A stretch of DNA of 64,000 nt from assembly GCA_964390335.1 (NCBI GenBank), contig CAYMHU010000014.1, positions 16,547 through 80,546 on the forward strand, read 5' to 3'. The notes under the pieces are model-generated. The model worked only from the letters and a program-made list of their open reading frames with translations, was not told where the DNA came from and searched no databases. Made by a program: the position numbers and the translations under genes. Each line of letters starts with the position of its first letter. The first letter of the stretch is position 1. The stretch is from Granulosicoccus sp964390335 (GTDB lineage: Bacteria > Pseudomonadota > Gammaproteobacteria > Granulosicoccales > Granulosicoccaceae). Shown piece after piece: positions 50,227 to 58,931 of the stretch.

Positions 50227-50532
50227 CTATTGCCACGCGCCGCAATTCCAGCAGCGACCAAACTGCGGAGCCAACATTTCCTCGCATTGCGCGCATGGCG
50301 ATTCTGTATCCCCCATGCGTTGCGTTGCTTCGAACTCTCTGACAACTTCGCGTGCACGTTCTTGTTGCAGCTCAGAATCAATCCACACACTGATCATTTG
50401 ATCTGGCGGCAGATCGCCAACAGCGCCCGATAAATACTGCCCGCTAATCCGCGGATGCATACCGGCTGCTTTTAATTCATCAGCAACGAGCTGTGCATCG
50501 ATGATATTCGCCGCTCTATAGATGATGGGCAT
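50227..50532 (-). CDS. DUF2007-type protein with C-terminal zinc ribbon
   Basis: 101 residues from ATG 50532; four more residues would need an upstream TTG. The N-terminal 65 residues (IIYRAANIIDAQLVADELKA, RISGQYLSGAVGDLPP, VWIDSELQQERAREVV) match the DUF2007 putative signal-transducing fold, an ACT-like alpha/beta domain. The C-terminus adds CAQCEEMLAPQFGRCWNCGAW, two CxxC knuckles that should bind one zinc. Molecular role unknown. Located 26 bases after ygfZ on the same strand, so probably co-transcribed. Confidence 0.8.
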   Translation of the reverse strand: MPIIYRAANIIDAQLVADELKAAGMHPRISGQYLSGAVGDLPPDQMISVWIDSELQQERAREVVREFEATQRMGDTESPCAQCEEMLAPQFGRCWNCGAWQ

Positions 50533-50558
50533 GCTCGCAATCAATCAAATTGGTCAAA

Positions 50559-51617
50559 CTAACCGGCAGACTCTGCGTCACTATCCGTTTCTGCGTTTAA
50601 CGAGTATGGCAGTGCGGCATCCAGAAAAGTGGCATCTCCGATACGCAAATCTGCTGTTACCAACCCTTTGTTCACAACGGCTAAGGCATAAGTTTGGGTG
50701 CCGTCAGTCACCGCATCAACAATCTGACCCGCGTTGTTATTAGATTCAGTGGTAATCACTGTACCAGCGGTTGGCGCTGTAGTTAACGATGGCAGAACAA
50801 AACGCTGCATGTGCTTTTTGAGTTTGCCTAGGTACTGCATGCGCGCCACAATTTCCTGCCCCGGATAACACCCTTTTTTAAAACTCAATGCGTTGATTAA
50901 CTGCAAGTTCACCATTTGAGGGATAAATTGATCAGTGGATGCGTCAACCACAGACGGTATCCCTGCGCTTATATCGCCGAGCCGCCAATATTCAAACGGT
51001 GCAAACACATATTGATGGTCCTGCCACATCGTTTTAAGCGTATCGGGTTTTGCAATCAAGATATAACGTGGCAGTGATTGTCCGTTATTACTGATGTGGT
51101 CATGCCAACGTATGATCTGGGTTTGGGTGTCGCCTACCTGTGAGTTATCAGAAAAAGTCAGTATGTTGTCTGGCAAAGATGGCCAATGTGCATCCTCTAA
51201 AGAGGCAGTGGCATGCACCAATCCTGAACACCCCAAATCCTCATTCAACACCACGGTTACTTTTGCGCGTAACACGTACATTTGTAATCGCTTAACAAAC
51301 GCAGCTACCACACTGCTCGGCAATACAAGCCTAAAACCACCGTCCATCTTGTATACCAAAAACAACGCGAGCAAGCGCCCTTTAGGGCTGCAGTAGCCAT
51401 TGATTTGACCTTCATTGGCAGCCAACGCTTGTAAATCGTTGCAGACCTGTGCCTGCAGGAAGTCGGTCGCATCCTCTCCGGTTATATCGACCACAGCAAG
51501 CGGCGACAAATCGGTCAAGACGGCTTTACCAGCTGTATCAAGGTTGCCTAATGCTTCAAACTCGACGTTCATGGCTGCCAGTGTGGATGTCCAGTTGTTA
51601 CTCATAGTTTTAACCAT
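50559..51617 (-). CDS. ygfZ: Folate-binding iron-sulfur assembly protein YgfZ
   Basis: 352 residues. Related to the GcvT folate-binding fold. The diagnostic motif KKGCYPGQEIVARMQYLGK lies near residue 245, with the conserved Cys of the KGCYxGQE signature. N-terminal DITGEDATDFLQAQVCNDLQ is also typical. YgfZ uses tetrahydrofolate to help repair or mature certain Fe-S enzymes such as MiaB. It lies next to the succinate dehydrogenase locus, whose SdhB holds three Fe-S clusters; this may be coincidence. Codon 5 (ATG 51605) is an alternative start. Confidence 0.92.
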   Translation of the reverse strand: MVKTMSNNWTSTLAAMNVEFEALGNLDTAGKAVLTDLSPLAVVDITGEDATDFLQAQVCNDLQALAANEGQINGYCSPKGRLLALFLVYKMDGGFRLVLPSSVVAAFVKRLQMYVLRAKVTVVLNEDLGCSGLVHATASLEDAHWPSLPDNILTFSDNSQVGDTQTQIIRWHDHISNNGQSLPRYILIAKPDTLKTMWQDHQYVFAPFEYWRLGDISAGIPSVVDASTDQFIPQMVNLQLINALSFKKGCYPGQEIVARMQYLGKLKKHMQRFVLPSLTTAPTAGTVITTESNNNAGQIVDAVTDGTQTYALAVVNKGLVTADLRIGDATFLDAALPYSLNAETDSDAESAG

Positions 51618-51779
51618 CGTGTCTGCAAAGCGGATACCTGTTATTCATTATGGCGCGATCAGCGGCCCAGTGGGCAATTTGTTACAATACTGCACGGAAA
51701 CAAGGGTAGCAAGACGCCGCATATTGGCGTGAAACAAGCATTGCCCACTAGTTAACGTTATAAGGTCGCTATCACCATC

Positions 51780-52064
51780 ATGCAATCAACTGAAGATCCG
51801 AATCCCGCGGAATGCGTAGCTATAAAAGAGGATACCGACGAACCCGGGCACGCCGCATTGCAAAACGATCCAAACCCTAAAAATAACCCTGATTCAACAT
51901 CGGCCGAACCCAACCAAACCGGCCCCGAGGCCAATACAGTGGCTACAACGGGCAAAGCGACAATTTCCGCCGATCAGGCTGCCAAGGAATACGGAGGCCC
52001 GGCTGGGTTGGAGCCCACCCGGTACGGAGATTGGGAAAAAAATGGACGTTGCACAGATTTTTGA
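51780..52064 (+). CDS. SDHAF4-like (DUF1674) succinate dehydrogenase assembly factor
   Basis: 94 residues. The first 60 are disordered and rich in Pro, Glu, Asn and Thr. The C-terminal EYGGPAGLEPTRYGDWEKN plus GRCTDF is the whole conserved core of the DUF1674/SDHAF4 (Sdh8) family. In mitochondria this protein binds flavinylated SdhA and shields it before it joins SdhB. The gene lies 138 bases upstream of sdhC and on the same strand, so location and family agree. Bacterial examples are best known in alphaproteobacteria. Confidence 0.85.
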   Translation: MQSTEDPNPAECVAIKEDTDEPGHAALQNDPNPKNNPDSTSAEPNQTGPEANTVATTGKATISADQAAKEYGGPAGLEPTRYGDWEKNGRCTDF

Positions 52065-52202
52065 ATACTCAACCAAACCCATTACACCCAATCGTTCATA
52101 ACCCCAACGACTCAACGTCAGGGATATAAGCCCGATACACATAACATATACATGGCAGGCAATATGAACCACACATTAATTCAACCCTTAGCGAGAATGT
52201 GA

Positions 52203-52589
52203 ATGTCCTGGAATGACCCGCGACCAATGTCGCCGCACTTACAAATATACAAATTACCGCTAACTGCACTCGTCTCTATTACCAATCGAGCCTCAGGCGT
52301 TGTTAATAGTGTGGCTTTGCTACTACTGGTTTGGGTTATCGCAAAAGCTGCCGGCGGTGCAGACGCATTTGACTTTACTGAAGCACTTATAGGCTCTTGG
52401 TTCGCACGCATCGTGTTCTTTGGTTTCACGTTCAGTCTGTACTTTCATATGTGCAACGGTATTCGACACTTGTTTTGGGATATTGGTAAAGGCTTTGAAG
52501 TTGAAACCGCAACAAAAAGTGCGAAAGCCAGTATTGCTGCCGCAGCTTTGTTAACCATCATTACCTGGATAGTGGCTAGCGCATCATGA
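52203..52589 (+). CDS. sdhC: Succinate dehydrogenase cytochrome b556 subunit
   Basis: 128 residues, three membrane helices. The N-terminal RPMSPHLQIYKLPLTALVSI box and the helix-II motif YFHMCNGIRHLFWDIG, carrying the likely haem-ligand His, define SdhC. The quinone-site motif usually read as SxxHR is SITNR here, with Asn for His; Ser and Arg are kept. SdhC and SdhD anchor SdhAB and hold haem b and ubiquinone. The stop overlaps sdhD by four bases (ATGA). Confidence 0.95.
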   Translation: MSWNDPRPMSPHLQIYKLPLTALVSITNRASGVVNSVALLLLVWVIAKAAGGADAFDFTEALIGSWFARIVFFGFTFSLYFHMCNGIRHLFWDIGKGFEVETATKSAKASIAAAALLTIITWIVASAS

Positions 52590-52969
52590 GTAATTTAAGA
52601 ACACCTTTGTCACAGGTTAAAGGGCTCGGTTCTGCAAAAGAAGGTACCGGACATTTTTGGTCGCAACGCATCACTGCCATTGCCATGATTCCGCTGGTTA
52701 TCTGGCTGTGTTTTTCAGTGGCATCCCTTCCGGGTATGACCCACAGCGACATCAACGCATGGTTAAGCCAACCCATCACCGCCATCATCATGATTCTGCT
52801 GTTAATCACGGGGTTTTATCATGCAAAACTGGGCTTGCAAGTCATTATCGAAGACTACGTTAGCCATCATGGTATTCGAACAGCCGCCATTATCGGCATA
52901 ACAATGCTCACGACCATACTTGCTATTACGGGAGTGTTCTCTGTACTTCGCATTGCTCTCGCTGCCTAA
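52586..52969 (+). CDS. sdhD: Succinate dehydrogenase hydrophobic membrane anchor subunit
   Basis: 127 residues, three membrane helices (about 30-50, 60-80, 97-120). SdhD landmarks: GHFWSQRITAIAMIPL (the Arg in helix I) and YHAKLGLQVIIEDYV, where His is the expected second haem b ligand and the Asp-Tyr pair contributes to the quinone site. Overlaps sdhC by four bases and is followed by a 57-base gap before sdhA. Confidence 0.93.
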   Translation: MSNLRTPLSQVKGLGSAKEGTGHFWSQRITAIAMIPLVIWLCFSVASLPGMTHSDINAWLSQPITAIIMILLLITGFYHAKLGLQVIIEDYVSHHGIRTAAIIGITMLTTILAITGVFSVLRIALAA

Positions 52970-53026
52970 ATCCGGATGCAAACTATAAGTAGTGCCAACT
53001 AGCCAAGCAAATTGAACTGACACATT

Positions 53027-54814
53027 ATGACTAACGCATATAAAGTAATTGAACATACCTACGATGTCGTTATCGTAGGCGCGGGTGGTGCCGGGTTACG
53101 CGCCACGCTTGGTATGGCGGCACAAGGTTTATCCACCGCATGTATCACTAAAGTATTCCCCACGCGTTCGCACACGGTTGCAGCCCAAGGTGGGATGAGC
53201 GCCGCGCTGGGCAATATGGGTGAAGATCATTGGAACTGGCACATGTACGACACCATCAAAGGGTCGGACTGGTTAGGCGATCAAGATGCCATTGAATATA
53301 TGTGTCGCGAAGCGGTGCCAGCCGTTATCGAATTGGAACACTATGGCGTACCGTTTTCCCGTACCGAAGAAGGCAAAATTTACCAGCGCCCGTTTGGTGG
53401 CATGACCACAAACTTTGGTGAAGGCACCGCACAGCGTACCTGTGCTGCTGCAGACAGAACAGGACACGCTATTCTGCATACTCTGTATCAACAATCGTTA
53501 AAACATCAAGCAGAGTTCTATATCGAGCATTTTGCTATCGATCTGATTATGGTAGATGGTGAATGTAAGGGTGTTATCTCTATTGATTTGGCAACCGGTG
53601 AAATTCATCGGTATCAAGCGCATATTGTGGTGTTAGCAACCGGTGGTTGCGGGCGCACTTATTTCTCCGCAACGTCAGCTCACACGTGCACCGGCGATGG
53701 CAACGCGATGGTGCTGCGTGCAGGATTACCGTTGCAAGATATGGAATTCGTACAGTTCCACCCAACAGGAATTTATGGTGCGGGCGTACTGATCACTGAA
53801 GGTGTTCGCGGTGAAGGCGGTTATCTGACTAACAGCGAGGGTGAACGCTTTATGGAGCGTTATGCACCAAACGCCAAAGACCTTGCATCGCGCGATGTTG
53901 TTAGTCGTTCCATGACAATGGAAATTAACGGCGGCCGCGGTGTTGGACCAGACAGCGATCACTGTTATCTGAATCTGATGCATCTTGGCAACGAGGTCAT
54001 CGAAAAACGCCTGCCGGGTATTTCTGAATCTGCGCGAATCTTTGCTGGCGTCGATGTTAACAAATCGCCTATTCCGGTACTGCCTACGGTGCACTACAAC
54101 ATGGGTGGCATTCCAACGAACTATCACGGCGAAGTGGTCACGCTAAAAGACGGCGACCCAGACACGGTTGTACCGGGTCTAATGGCTATCGGAGAAGCTG
54201 CTTGCGTATCAGTGCACGGGGCGAATCGACTCGGAAGTAATTCACTGCTCGACATCGTAGTATTCGGACGCGCTGCCGCTTTACGTGCTGCAGAACTGGT
54301 CAAACCAGGCAGTTCTCATAAGCCGCTTACCAGTGACGATACCGCCCCCGTGTTTGATCATCTTGACCGGATTCGTCAGGCTAAAGGTTCTACCAGTACC
54401 GCGAAAATTCGCGACAACATGCAACGTACGATGCAAAAGCACGCCGCCGTTTTCAGAACCGGCGATTCTTTACAGGAAGGCATGGAGCGGATGCGCGAAA
54501 TCGTTGATAGTTTTGAGGATGTGCGCGTGGAAGATCAAAACCTCATCTGGAATACCGACCTGGTGGAAACGCTGGAACTGGAAAATCTGTTAGCGCAGGC
54601 GCAAACTATTATTGTTGGTGCGGCCAATAGAACAGAAAGCCGTGGCGCACACGCGCGCGACGACTTTGAAGATCGCGATGATGAAAACTGGCATAAGCAC
54701 ACATTAACCTGGACCGATGAAAAGGCCAATGTGTCCATCGATTACCGGCCAGTTCATATGTATACGTTAACGGATGAATGCGAAGTCATACCGCCAAAGC
54801 CGCGGGTTTATTAG
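53027..54814 (+). CDS. sdhA: Succinate dehydrogenase flavoprotein subunit
   Basis: 595 residues, near the 588 of E. coli. Oxidises succinate to fumarate at the inner face of the membrane. Seen: FAD Rossmann motif VVIVGAGGAGLRATLGMA; the covalent FAD-attachment His in TRSHTVAAQGGMSAALGN; substrate-site residues in FHPTGIYGAGVLITEGVRGEGG; and GEAACVSVHGANRLGSNSLL. The C-terminus DECEVIPPKPRVY is canonical. Flavinylation is expected to need the SdhE encoded downstream. Confidence 0.98.
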   Translation: MTNAYKVIEHTYDVVIVGAGGAGLRATLGMAAQGLSTACITKVFPTRSHTVAAQGGMSAALGNMGEDHWNWHMYDTIKGSDWLGDQDAIEYMCREAVPAVIELEHYGVPFSRTEEGKIYQRPFGGMTTNFGEGTAQRTCAAADRTGHAILHTLYQQSLKHQAEFYIEHFAIDLIMVDGECKGVISIDLATGEIHRYQAHIVVLATGGCGRTYFSATSAHTCTGDGNAMVLRAGLPLQDMEFVQFHPTGIYGAGVLITEGVRGEGGYLTNSEGERFMERYAPNAKDLASRDVVSRSMTMEINGGRGVGPDSDHCYLNLMHLGNEVIEKRLPGISESARIFAGVDVNKSPIPVLPTVHYNMGGIPTNYHGEVVTLKDGDPDTVVPGLMAIGEAACVSVHGANRLGSNSLLDIVVFGRAAALRAAELVKPGSSHKPLTSDDTAPVFDHLDRIRQAKGSTSTAKIRDNMQRTMQKHAAVFRTGDSLQEGMERMREIVDSFEDVRVEDQNLIWNTDLVETLELENLLAQAQTIIVGAANRTESRGAHARDDFEDRDDENWHKHTLTWTDEKANVSIDYRPVHMYTLTDECEVIPPKPRVY

Positions 54815-54902
54815 CACAAGGCAGAAATTACATATTGCACTGTAAGCGCCGATAATTAGCTTACAACTATTAAGAAATATAAGTACAAAACGGGAGAGCA
54901 AC

Positions 54903-55685
54903 ATGGCGGAATTTAAACTGCCAAGCAATTCGATCGTCACCAAGGGCAAGCACTTTCCTGCACCGGAAGGCGCAACCAATACGCGCTGCGTAAAGGTGTA
55001 CCGTTTCGACCCGGACAGTGGTAAAAATCCGCGTATCGACTCCTACGACGTCGACATGGATTCGTGTGGGCCGATGGTGCTGGATGCCATTATAAAAATT
55101 AAAAACGAAATGGATTCCACACTCACATTCCGTCGTTCTTGCCGCGAAGGTATCTGCGGATCGTGTGCCATGAACATTGATGGCAGTAACACGCTAGCGT
55201 GCACTATGGCACTGGATGATATCGATGGCGATATCACCATATACCCATTACCGCACCAACCCATAGTAAAAGATCTCGTGTCTGACCTTACTAATTTTTA
55301 CGCACAGTACGCGTCAATTGAACCGTGGTTAAAATCAGACACCCCTGCGCCTCCTAATCGCGAACGATTACAAACGCCTGAAGATCGTGAAAAAATCGAT
55401 GGCGCTTACGAGTGTATTTTATGTGCCTGTTGCTCTACCAGTTGCCCAAGTTATTGGTGGAACAGTGATCGCTATTTAGGCCCGGCCGCTTTGCTGGCCA
55501 GTTACCGCTGGATTGCCGATACTCGTGACGATGCCACCGGTGAACGGTTAGATGATCTTGAAGACCCGTTTAAGCTGTATCGATGCCACACCATCATGAA
55601 CTGCGCGCAAGTTTGCCCCAAGGGATTAAATCCTGCTAAGGCCATTGCTGAAACCAAAAAAATGTTGGTTCAACGCCGGATGTAA
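54903..55685 (+). CDS. sdhB: Succinate dehydrogenase iron-sulfur subunit
   Basis: 260 residues, slightly longer than E. coli (238) because of an N-terminal extension and inserts. Carries electrons from FAD to quinone. Three cluster sites are visible: the [2Fe-2S] set CREGICGSC with a downstream Cys (NTLACTMAL); the [4Fe-4S] set CILCACCSTSCPSYWW; and the [3Fe-4S] set CHTIMNCAQVCPKGLNP. GGGAG-type ribosome site (CGGGAGAGCAAC) before the ATG. Followed after four bases by sdhE. Confidence 0.98.
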   Translation: MAEFKLPSNSIVTKGKHFPAPEGATNTRCVKVYRFDPDSGKNPRIDSYDVDMDSCGPMVLDAIIKIKNEMDSTLTFRRSCREGICGSCAMNIDGSNTLACTMALDDIDGDITIYPLPHQPIVKDLVSDLTNFYAQYASIEPWLKSDTPAPPNRERLQTPEDREKIDGAYECILCACCSTSCPSYWWNSDRYLGPAALLASYRWIADTRDDATGERLDDLEDPFKLYRCHTIMNCAQVCPKGLNPAKAIAETKKMLVQRRM

Positions 55686-55689
55686 TTGG

Positions 55690-55950
55690 ATGTCTGCTGG
55701 CACAGACAAAGCGCGCTTGCGATGGCGATGCAGGCGCGGGATGCGAGAACTTGATAACGCTATGATTGCGTATCTTGAGCATCATTTTGATGATGCATCA
55801 ACCGCTGAAAAAGAACAGTTTGAATCATTGTTGGACTGGCAGGAGCCAGAACTGTACCGACTTATTTGTGGAAAGGACAAGGATGCCCGATATCAAAACA
55901 TCATCGACAAAATTAGCCACACCCTGGCAAACAACACTCCATCCGTCTAA
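55690..55950 (+). CDS. sdhE: FAD assembly factor SdhE
   Basis: 86 residues from the ATG at 55690, just after the sdhB stop; upstream in-frame ATGs lie inside sdhB. The RGMRELD motif in RRGMRELDNAMIAYLEHHF and the later LLDWQEPELYRLICG match SdhE (SdhAF2 family). The RGxxE stretch contacts SdhA during covalent flavinylation. The end of the gene overlaps ygfX by 68 bases. The arrangement sdhCDAB-sdhE-ygfX joins E. coli elements that are separated in that species. Confidence 0.93.
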   Translation: MSAGTDKARLRWRCRRGMRELDNAMIAYLEHHFDDASTAEKEQFESLLDWQEPELYRLICGKDKDARYQNIIDKISHTLANNTPSV

Positions 55951-56326
55951 CACGTTTAGCATTTTTCTGTGGGCGTGCACTGCCCTAAGCGTTGTCACAT
56001 TATGGCATTGCCCGGTTCCGTTACTGGCAAAAACAAGTGCTGTGGCGTTAACGGTTATAGGCAGCGTGTGCCTGTCTATTCGCAGCCGGGCAATGGTGAG
56101 TTTACGCTGGCAGCAAACCGAGCTACACATTCACGTTAACGGTTCAGTGCATACCGGGCAATTGGCTTCAGGCAGCTACTACTGCTCGTTAGTGATGGTG
56201 CTGGCTATCAAAGACGACAATGGGCGTATCTATCGAGTGCCAGTATGGCACGACAGTGTGGACGCCAATGACTACAGTTGGTTACTCATGCGATTGAAAA
56301 CGACCTTGCCGCAAACGCTGCTTTGA
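55883..56326 (+). CDS. ygfX: YgfX-like membrane protein (SdhE partner)
   Basis: 147 residues from the ATG at 55883, with AAAGGA five bases upstream; it starts within sdhE. Two close membrane helices (about 28-45 and 48-64) form a hairpin, followed by a cytosolic region: MVSLRWQQTELHIHVNGSVH, GQLASGSYYCSLVMVL and GRIYRVPVWHDSVDANDYSWL. The PVWHDSVDA box is diagnostic of YgfX. In E. coli ygfX forms an operon with sdhE and has been described as a toxin-like factor affecting the cytoskeleton. It may instead act in SdhA maturation. The 68-base overlap implies coupled expression. Confidence 0.88.
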   Translation: MPDIKTSSTKLATPWQTTLHPSNTFSIFLWACTALSVVTLWHCPVPLLAKTSAVALTVIGSVCLSIRSRAMVSLRWQQTELHIHVNGSVHTGQLASGSYYCSLVMVLAIKDDNGRIYRVPVWHDSVDANDYSWLLMRLKTTLPQTLL

Positions 56327-56442
56327 TACCCGCTTGCACACTTGCCACAATTGAATAGCTTACAGGCTTGCGCTGTTCTGGTAGGGTTGATACGAAAGCA
56401 CAGCAAATACGCTTTAACGCTCAATACGTAAAGAGGTCTGAA

Positions 56443-57192
56443 GTGAAACAGCCAATCTATCTAGGTGTCAATGTGGACCATGTGGCCACGTTGCGCCAGG
56501 CTCGAGGCGGCACCTACCCCGACCCGGTCCATGCCGCATTGCAGGCAGAACTTGCCGGCGCAGATGGTATAACCATGCACCTGCGCGAAGATCGTCGGCA
56601 TATTCAAGATCACGATATTGAACGCTTTGCCGCGTTAACGCAAACCAAACTCAACTTTGAAATGGCCGCCACAGATGAAATGCTCAAGCTTGCTTTAAAA
56701 GTTGCCCCGCGCGATGTGTGCATCGTGCCCGAAAGCCGCGAAGAATTAACCACGGAAGGTGGGCTCGATGTTATCGGCAACAAAGACAAACTAATCGACG
56801 TTTGTGCAGCATTCACTGAAGCCAAAATAAACACTTCATTGTTTATTGATCCAGACGATGCGCAAATAGAATGTGCAGCGCGCGTGGGTGCACCCGTTAT
56901 TGAAATTCATACGGGTAAATACGCAGATGCTAAAACCGATCATGAGCGCGACCATGAATTACAGAGCATTGTTGCCGCCGCAGACTATGCCTATAGTTTG
57001 GGCCTATGGGTAAATGCAGGTCATGGTTTGCATTTTCATAATGTGCAGAAAATTGCCCAAATCGAAACCTTGCACGAGCTAAACATCGGTCATAGCCTGG
57101 TCGCGCAATCCGTGTATTTTGGATTATCGGAAGCTGTGCGCGAAATGAAACGCTTAATGGTCGAAGCACGTTACCGCAACTCAGCACAGTAA
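56443..57192 (+). CDS. pdxJ: Pyridoxine 5'-phosphate synthase
   Basis: 249 residues from a GTG at 56443 with AGAGG six bases upstream. The frame extends further upstream, but the protein family begins with this IYLGVNVDHVATLRQARGG block. PdxJ condenses 1-deoxyxylulose 5-phosphate with 3-amino-2-oxopropyl phosphate to make vitamin B6. Motifs: GADGITMHLREDRRHIQD with catalytic His, VPESREELTTEGG, EIHTGKYAD and WVNAGHGLHF. acpS follows after four bases, a classical pair. Confidence 0.97.
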   Translation: MKQPIYLGVNVDHVATLRQARGGTYPDPVHAALQAELAGADGITMHLREDRRHIQDHDIERFAALTQTKLNFEMAATDEMLKLALKVAPRDVCIVPESREELTTEGGLDVIGNKDKLIDVCAAFTEAKINTSLFIDPDDAQIECAARVGAPVIEIHTGKYADAKTDHERDHELQSIVAAADYAYSLGLWVNAGHGLHFHNVQKIAQIETLHELNIGHSLVAQSVYFGLSEAVREMKRLMVEARYRNSAQ

Positions 57193-57196
57193 CGTC

Positions 57197-57580
57197 ATGA
57201 TCCATGGCATTGGTGTAGATATAGTCACGGTAAGCCGCGTAGAAAAAGTCTACCAGCGCTTTGGCGATCGATTCGTTAAACGTTTTCTGCATCCGCAGGA
57301 AATCACGCAACTGGCAAATAGAACACACGCGGTTCCGTTTCTGGCAAAGCGTTTTGCTGTGAAGGAAGCCGCCGTCAAAGCGCTCGGCACGGGCGAACGC
57401 AACGGAGTGCTATTGCGCGACTTCTATGTTTTGCATGACGAGCTTGGCAAACCGTTATTGCAGGTCAGTGGCGAGGCTAAAAAACAATGTGAGAAATTTG
57501 GCATCAGTGCAATGCATGTCAGCTTAAGCGATGAAGGCGATAAGGTTGTGGCGTTTGTGATTCTAGAAATTAGCCCCTGA
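57197..57580 (+). CDS. acpS: Holo-[acyl-carrier-protein] synthase
   Basis: 127 residues. The AcpS signature is complete: MIHGIGVDIVTVSRVEK with the Mg2+ Asp, FLAKRFAVKEAAVKALGTG with Glu and Lys, and the final HVSLSDEGDKVVAFVIL. It transfers 4'-phosphopantetheine from CoA to acyl carrier protein. It lies directly after pdxJ, as in E. coli. Confidence 0.97.
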   Translation: MIHGIGVDIVTVSRVEKVYQRFGDRFVKRFLHPQEITQLANRTHAVPFLAKRFAVKEAAVKALGTGERNGVLLRDFYVLHDELGKPLLQVSGEAKKQCEKFGISAMHVSLSDEGDKVVAFVILEISP

Positions 57581-57638
57581 TTGATGCCATAATACGCTCC
57601 GGCGCCATACACTAACGACTTCAAAGGCTCAGCACTTC

Positions 57639-58931
57639 ATGCCAATCTCGACCAAACCCGTCAAAGGGATGCGCGATTTTAGTCCCACCGACTCAGCGTT
57701 ACGCGCGCATGTGCAATCCATCATCCTTAGTAGCTATAAAAGTCATGGTTTCCATCTGATTGAAACGCCGGTTATGGAAAACATCGACCTATTGCAAAAT
57801 GCGGACGGTGGTGAAAACCTGAGTATGTTGTTCAAGGTGCTTAAACGCGGAGAAAAGCTTAAGCTCGACGGGCCAATTGCCCATGAAAACGATTTGGTTG
57901 ACTATGGTATGCGCTTCGATCTGACGCTACCACTGGCGCGCTTCTATGCAAATTCCCACTCAACGCTGCCACAACCGTTTAAAACCATTCAGTTCGGCTA
58001 TGCTTGGCGCGCAGAACGATCACAAAAAGGCCGCTACCGACAACTCATGCAGTGCGATATCGATTACATAGGCTCTGCGTCTCACAATGTCGAAATCGAA
58101 TTAATACATGTTACCGGTAGCACCCTTAACAAACTCGATTTCAACAACTTCACCGTTAGAGTTAACGATCGTCGCATTCTGGAGCAACTTGCAACGCATT
58201 GCGGTGTTGATAACAAAGCCGTCGCGGGTGTGTTAGTGACTCTCGATAAGCTGGATAAAATTGGGGTTGATGGCATTCGTTCAGAGCTCAAGCAGCGAGA
58301 TCTATCGGATAACAGTATTGAAAAACTCACTGCATTTCTGAACACGTACACAGAAGGTGCGTTAACGCTTGAATCAATCGGCGATCATATTTCGGGTATT
58401 GAGCCAGACGTAATTAGCAATTTACAGGAAGTCATTTCAACCTGTAACGCCATGTCTGGCGGCAACTACTCGGTAGAATTTGATTTATCGTTGGTGCGCG
58501 GTATGGGGTACTACACTGGCCCAATTTTCGAAGTGGCGTCGTCCGAGTTTGGTTCATCGCTAGCAGGCGGTGGACGCTACGACAACATGATTGGCAAGTT
58601 TCTTAAAAACCGACAAGTTCCGGCCTGTGGCTTCTCTATTGGCTTCGAACGTATTCTGTATATCCTGCAGGAGCGTGATCACGCGTTAACGCAAACGATT
58701 ACCAAGTCGGCCATTTTGTACGACCCCAAAGCCATGAACGGATCGGAAAACGAATTGACTAAACTGTTCGCCGCAGCAGAACAACTGCGCTCGCCTGAAC
58801 GTATCGTGTCGTTGGAAATCAAACAGAAAAATTTAAAGCAACAACTCGCGTTATTAAAGCAAGTTGGGTTCACTGAATTTGCACAAGCGGGGCCCAACAG
58901 TGAGCCCCTCTCGTTTAAGTCGATCGATTAA
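57639..58931 (+). CDS. hisS: Histidyl-tRNA synthetase, eukaryote/archaeal-like subtype with reduced C-terminus
   Basis: 430 residues. A class II synthetase core: KPVKGMRDFSPTD at the start; motif 2 WRAERSQKGRYRQLMQCDID; the histidine loop LVRGMGYYTGPIFEV; SSLAGGGRYDNMIGKF; and motif 3 CGFSIGFERILYIL. The wording of motif 2 and the RYDN segment resembles the eukaryote-like HisRS line rather than E. coli HisS. The C-terminal 90 residues (SAILYDPKAMNGSENELTKL and so on) are shorter and poorly matched to the usual anticodon-binding fold. It could alternatively be a paralogue beside a normal hisS elsewhere. Its stop overlaps that of the convergent GH16 gene. Confidence 0.88.
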   Translation: MPISTKPVKGMRDFSPTDSALRAHVQSIILSSYKSHGFHLIETPVMENIDLLQNADGGENLSMLFKVLKRGEKLKLDGPIAHENDLVDYGMRFDLTLPLARFYANSHSTLPQPFKTIQFGYAWRAERSQKGRYRQLMQCDIDYIGSASHNVEIELIHVTGSTLNKLDFNNFTVRVNDRRILEQLATHCGVDNKAVAGVLVTLDKLDKIGVDGIRSELKQRDLSDNSIEKLTAFLNTYTEGALTLESIGDHISGIEPDVISNLQEVISTCNAMSGGNYSVEFDLSLVRGMGYYTGPIFEVASSEFGSSLAGGGRYDNMIGKFLKNRQVPACGFSIGFERILYILQERDHALTQTITKSAILYDPKAMNGSENELTKLFAAAEQLRSPERIVSLEIKQKNLKQQLALLKQVGFTEFAQAGPNSEPLSFKSID

